64,000 nucleotides of DNA from Hormiphora californensis. Taxonomy: Eukaryota; Ctenophora; Tentaculata; Cydippida; Pleurobrachiidae. How positions within the stretch are numbered: the first letter of the stretch is position 1; each line of letters starts with the position of its first letter. The stretch lies in NCBI GenBank assembly GCA_020137815.1, contig CM035353.1, positions 1,699,459 to 1,763,458 of the forward strand. The letters are read 5' to 3'. Of the stretch, positions 63,561 through 64,000 are shown piece by piece. The notes under the pieces are model-generated. The model ran no database searches and had not been told where the DNA came from. It was given only the letters and a program-made list of their open reading frames with translations. The position numbers were made by a program, and so were the translations under genes.

Positions 63561-63785
63561 CTAATCTTCCTCTATACATTGTCCTTGACAGTTCGGGATA
63601 GTTCTCTCGTGTACATTTTCGTAGAATGTGTGTATAGCGAATGTAGTGACACTATTGTAATGTATAGCGAATGTATTCTTATGGTATGATACTGATGTAG
63701 GATTGATTGTCGCCAGCCGTTGTTCTAGCGTCCAGATCACGCCTTGAAAGAAGAAAAGGGATAGTAAAATATATCTAACTATCAT
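63561..63785 (-). CDS. ORF with N-terminal signal peptide
   Basis: MIVRYILLSLFFFQGVIWTL is a good signal sequence, followed by EQRLATINPTSVSYHKNTF and an internal TFAIH repeat. The 74-residue ORF may be the first exon of a secreted or membrane protein on the minus strand. No clear donor was fixed. Confidence 0.4.
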   Translation of the reverse strand: MIVRYILLSLFFFQGVIWTLEQRLATINPTSVSYHKNTFAIHYNSVTTFAIHTFYENVHERTIPNCQGQCIEED

Positions 63786-64000
63786 AATTCCAGTATATTA
63801 TTCAATTTAACATGAATTAGTCGTATAAAACCGGAAAAATTGTGGTATGCATACCATGGTGCCACAAAATCTTTATCGAAGCAAATATACACCCCCTTAT
63901 TCGTGTGTATCCGATTGCCAGGGATAAGAAATGATTAGAAAGGGGAGGGGTCATAAATGTCCTAATCATCTTCTTTTCGCAGTGAACCTTTTGAACCCCC

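Noticed and set aside
43500-64000. A Polinton/Maverick or viral insertion
   Set aside because: I looked for protein-primed polymerase, integrase, packaging ATPase and capsid signatures and saw none. Many pieces have splice sites, unlike those elements.

Overview
This is eukaryotic DNA, most likely from an early-branching marine invertebrate (cnidarian- or sponge-like). The evidence is: spliced genes with GT-AG introns, a metazoan-type RasGEF, tandem ShKT domains, an intact APE/RT non-LTR retrotransposon, many MITEs and foldback elements, and very abundant microsatellites. There is no prokaryotic gene organisation. The species cannot be fixed from sequence alone. All gene models here were built by hand from reading frame, splice sites and intron phase.

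Region 1 (1-2.3 kb, + strand) holds the last three exons of a beta-propeller protein resembling the C-terminus of ARHGEF10/17-type RhoGEFs or JIP3/4. Its last intron contains a complete, apparently intronless gene for a secreted protein with six ShKT domains.

Region 2 (5.9-33.8 kb, + strand) is one long gene of about 36 short exons. It encodes roughly 1,600 residues: ankyrin repeats, then helical ARM/HEAT-like repeats, a RasGEF N-terminal domain, a long low-complexity linker and a C-terminal CDC25-type RasGEF domain. Intron phases agree at nearly every junction. Its introns carry nine copies of a ~110 bp hAT-like MITE lying very close to splice sites (two introns consist almost entirely of it), a ~38-unit minisatellite that ends at a splice acceptor, a triplicated splice donor, long CT/GA, CAGA and TTTG arrays, and an antisense non-LTR retrotransposon (26.6-29.7 kb).

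Region 3 (34-43.5 kb) is transposon-rich. It has foldback elements, pogo/mariner-like MITEs, a three-copy degenerate two-exon module, a tRNA-like SINE fragment, a Helitron helicase fragment and a decayed RT interrupted by two MITEs.

Region 4 (43.5-64 kb) has mainly minus-strand signal: exon-like pieces, many duplicated. They include a decayed duplicated gene for a cysteine-rich membrane protein, an intact-looking two-exon 138-residue gene at 52.0-52.5 kb, a zinc-finger ORF, a DDE transposase exon, RT tails, and at least six ~80 bp repeats each encoding reverse-transcriptase box A. One MITE has an empty-site copy in the same window that proves TA target duplication.

The most notable result is the splice-site-hugging MITE family, which behaves like an introner. 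Next are the ankyrin/ARM/RasGEF protein, the nested ShKT gene and the minisatellite of decoy splice acceptors.
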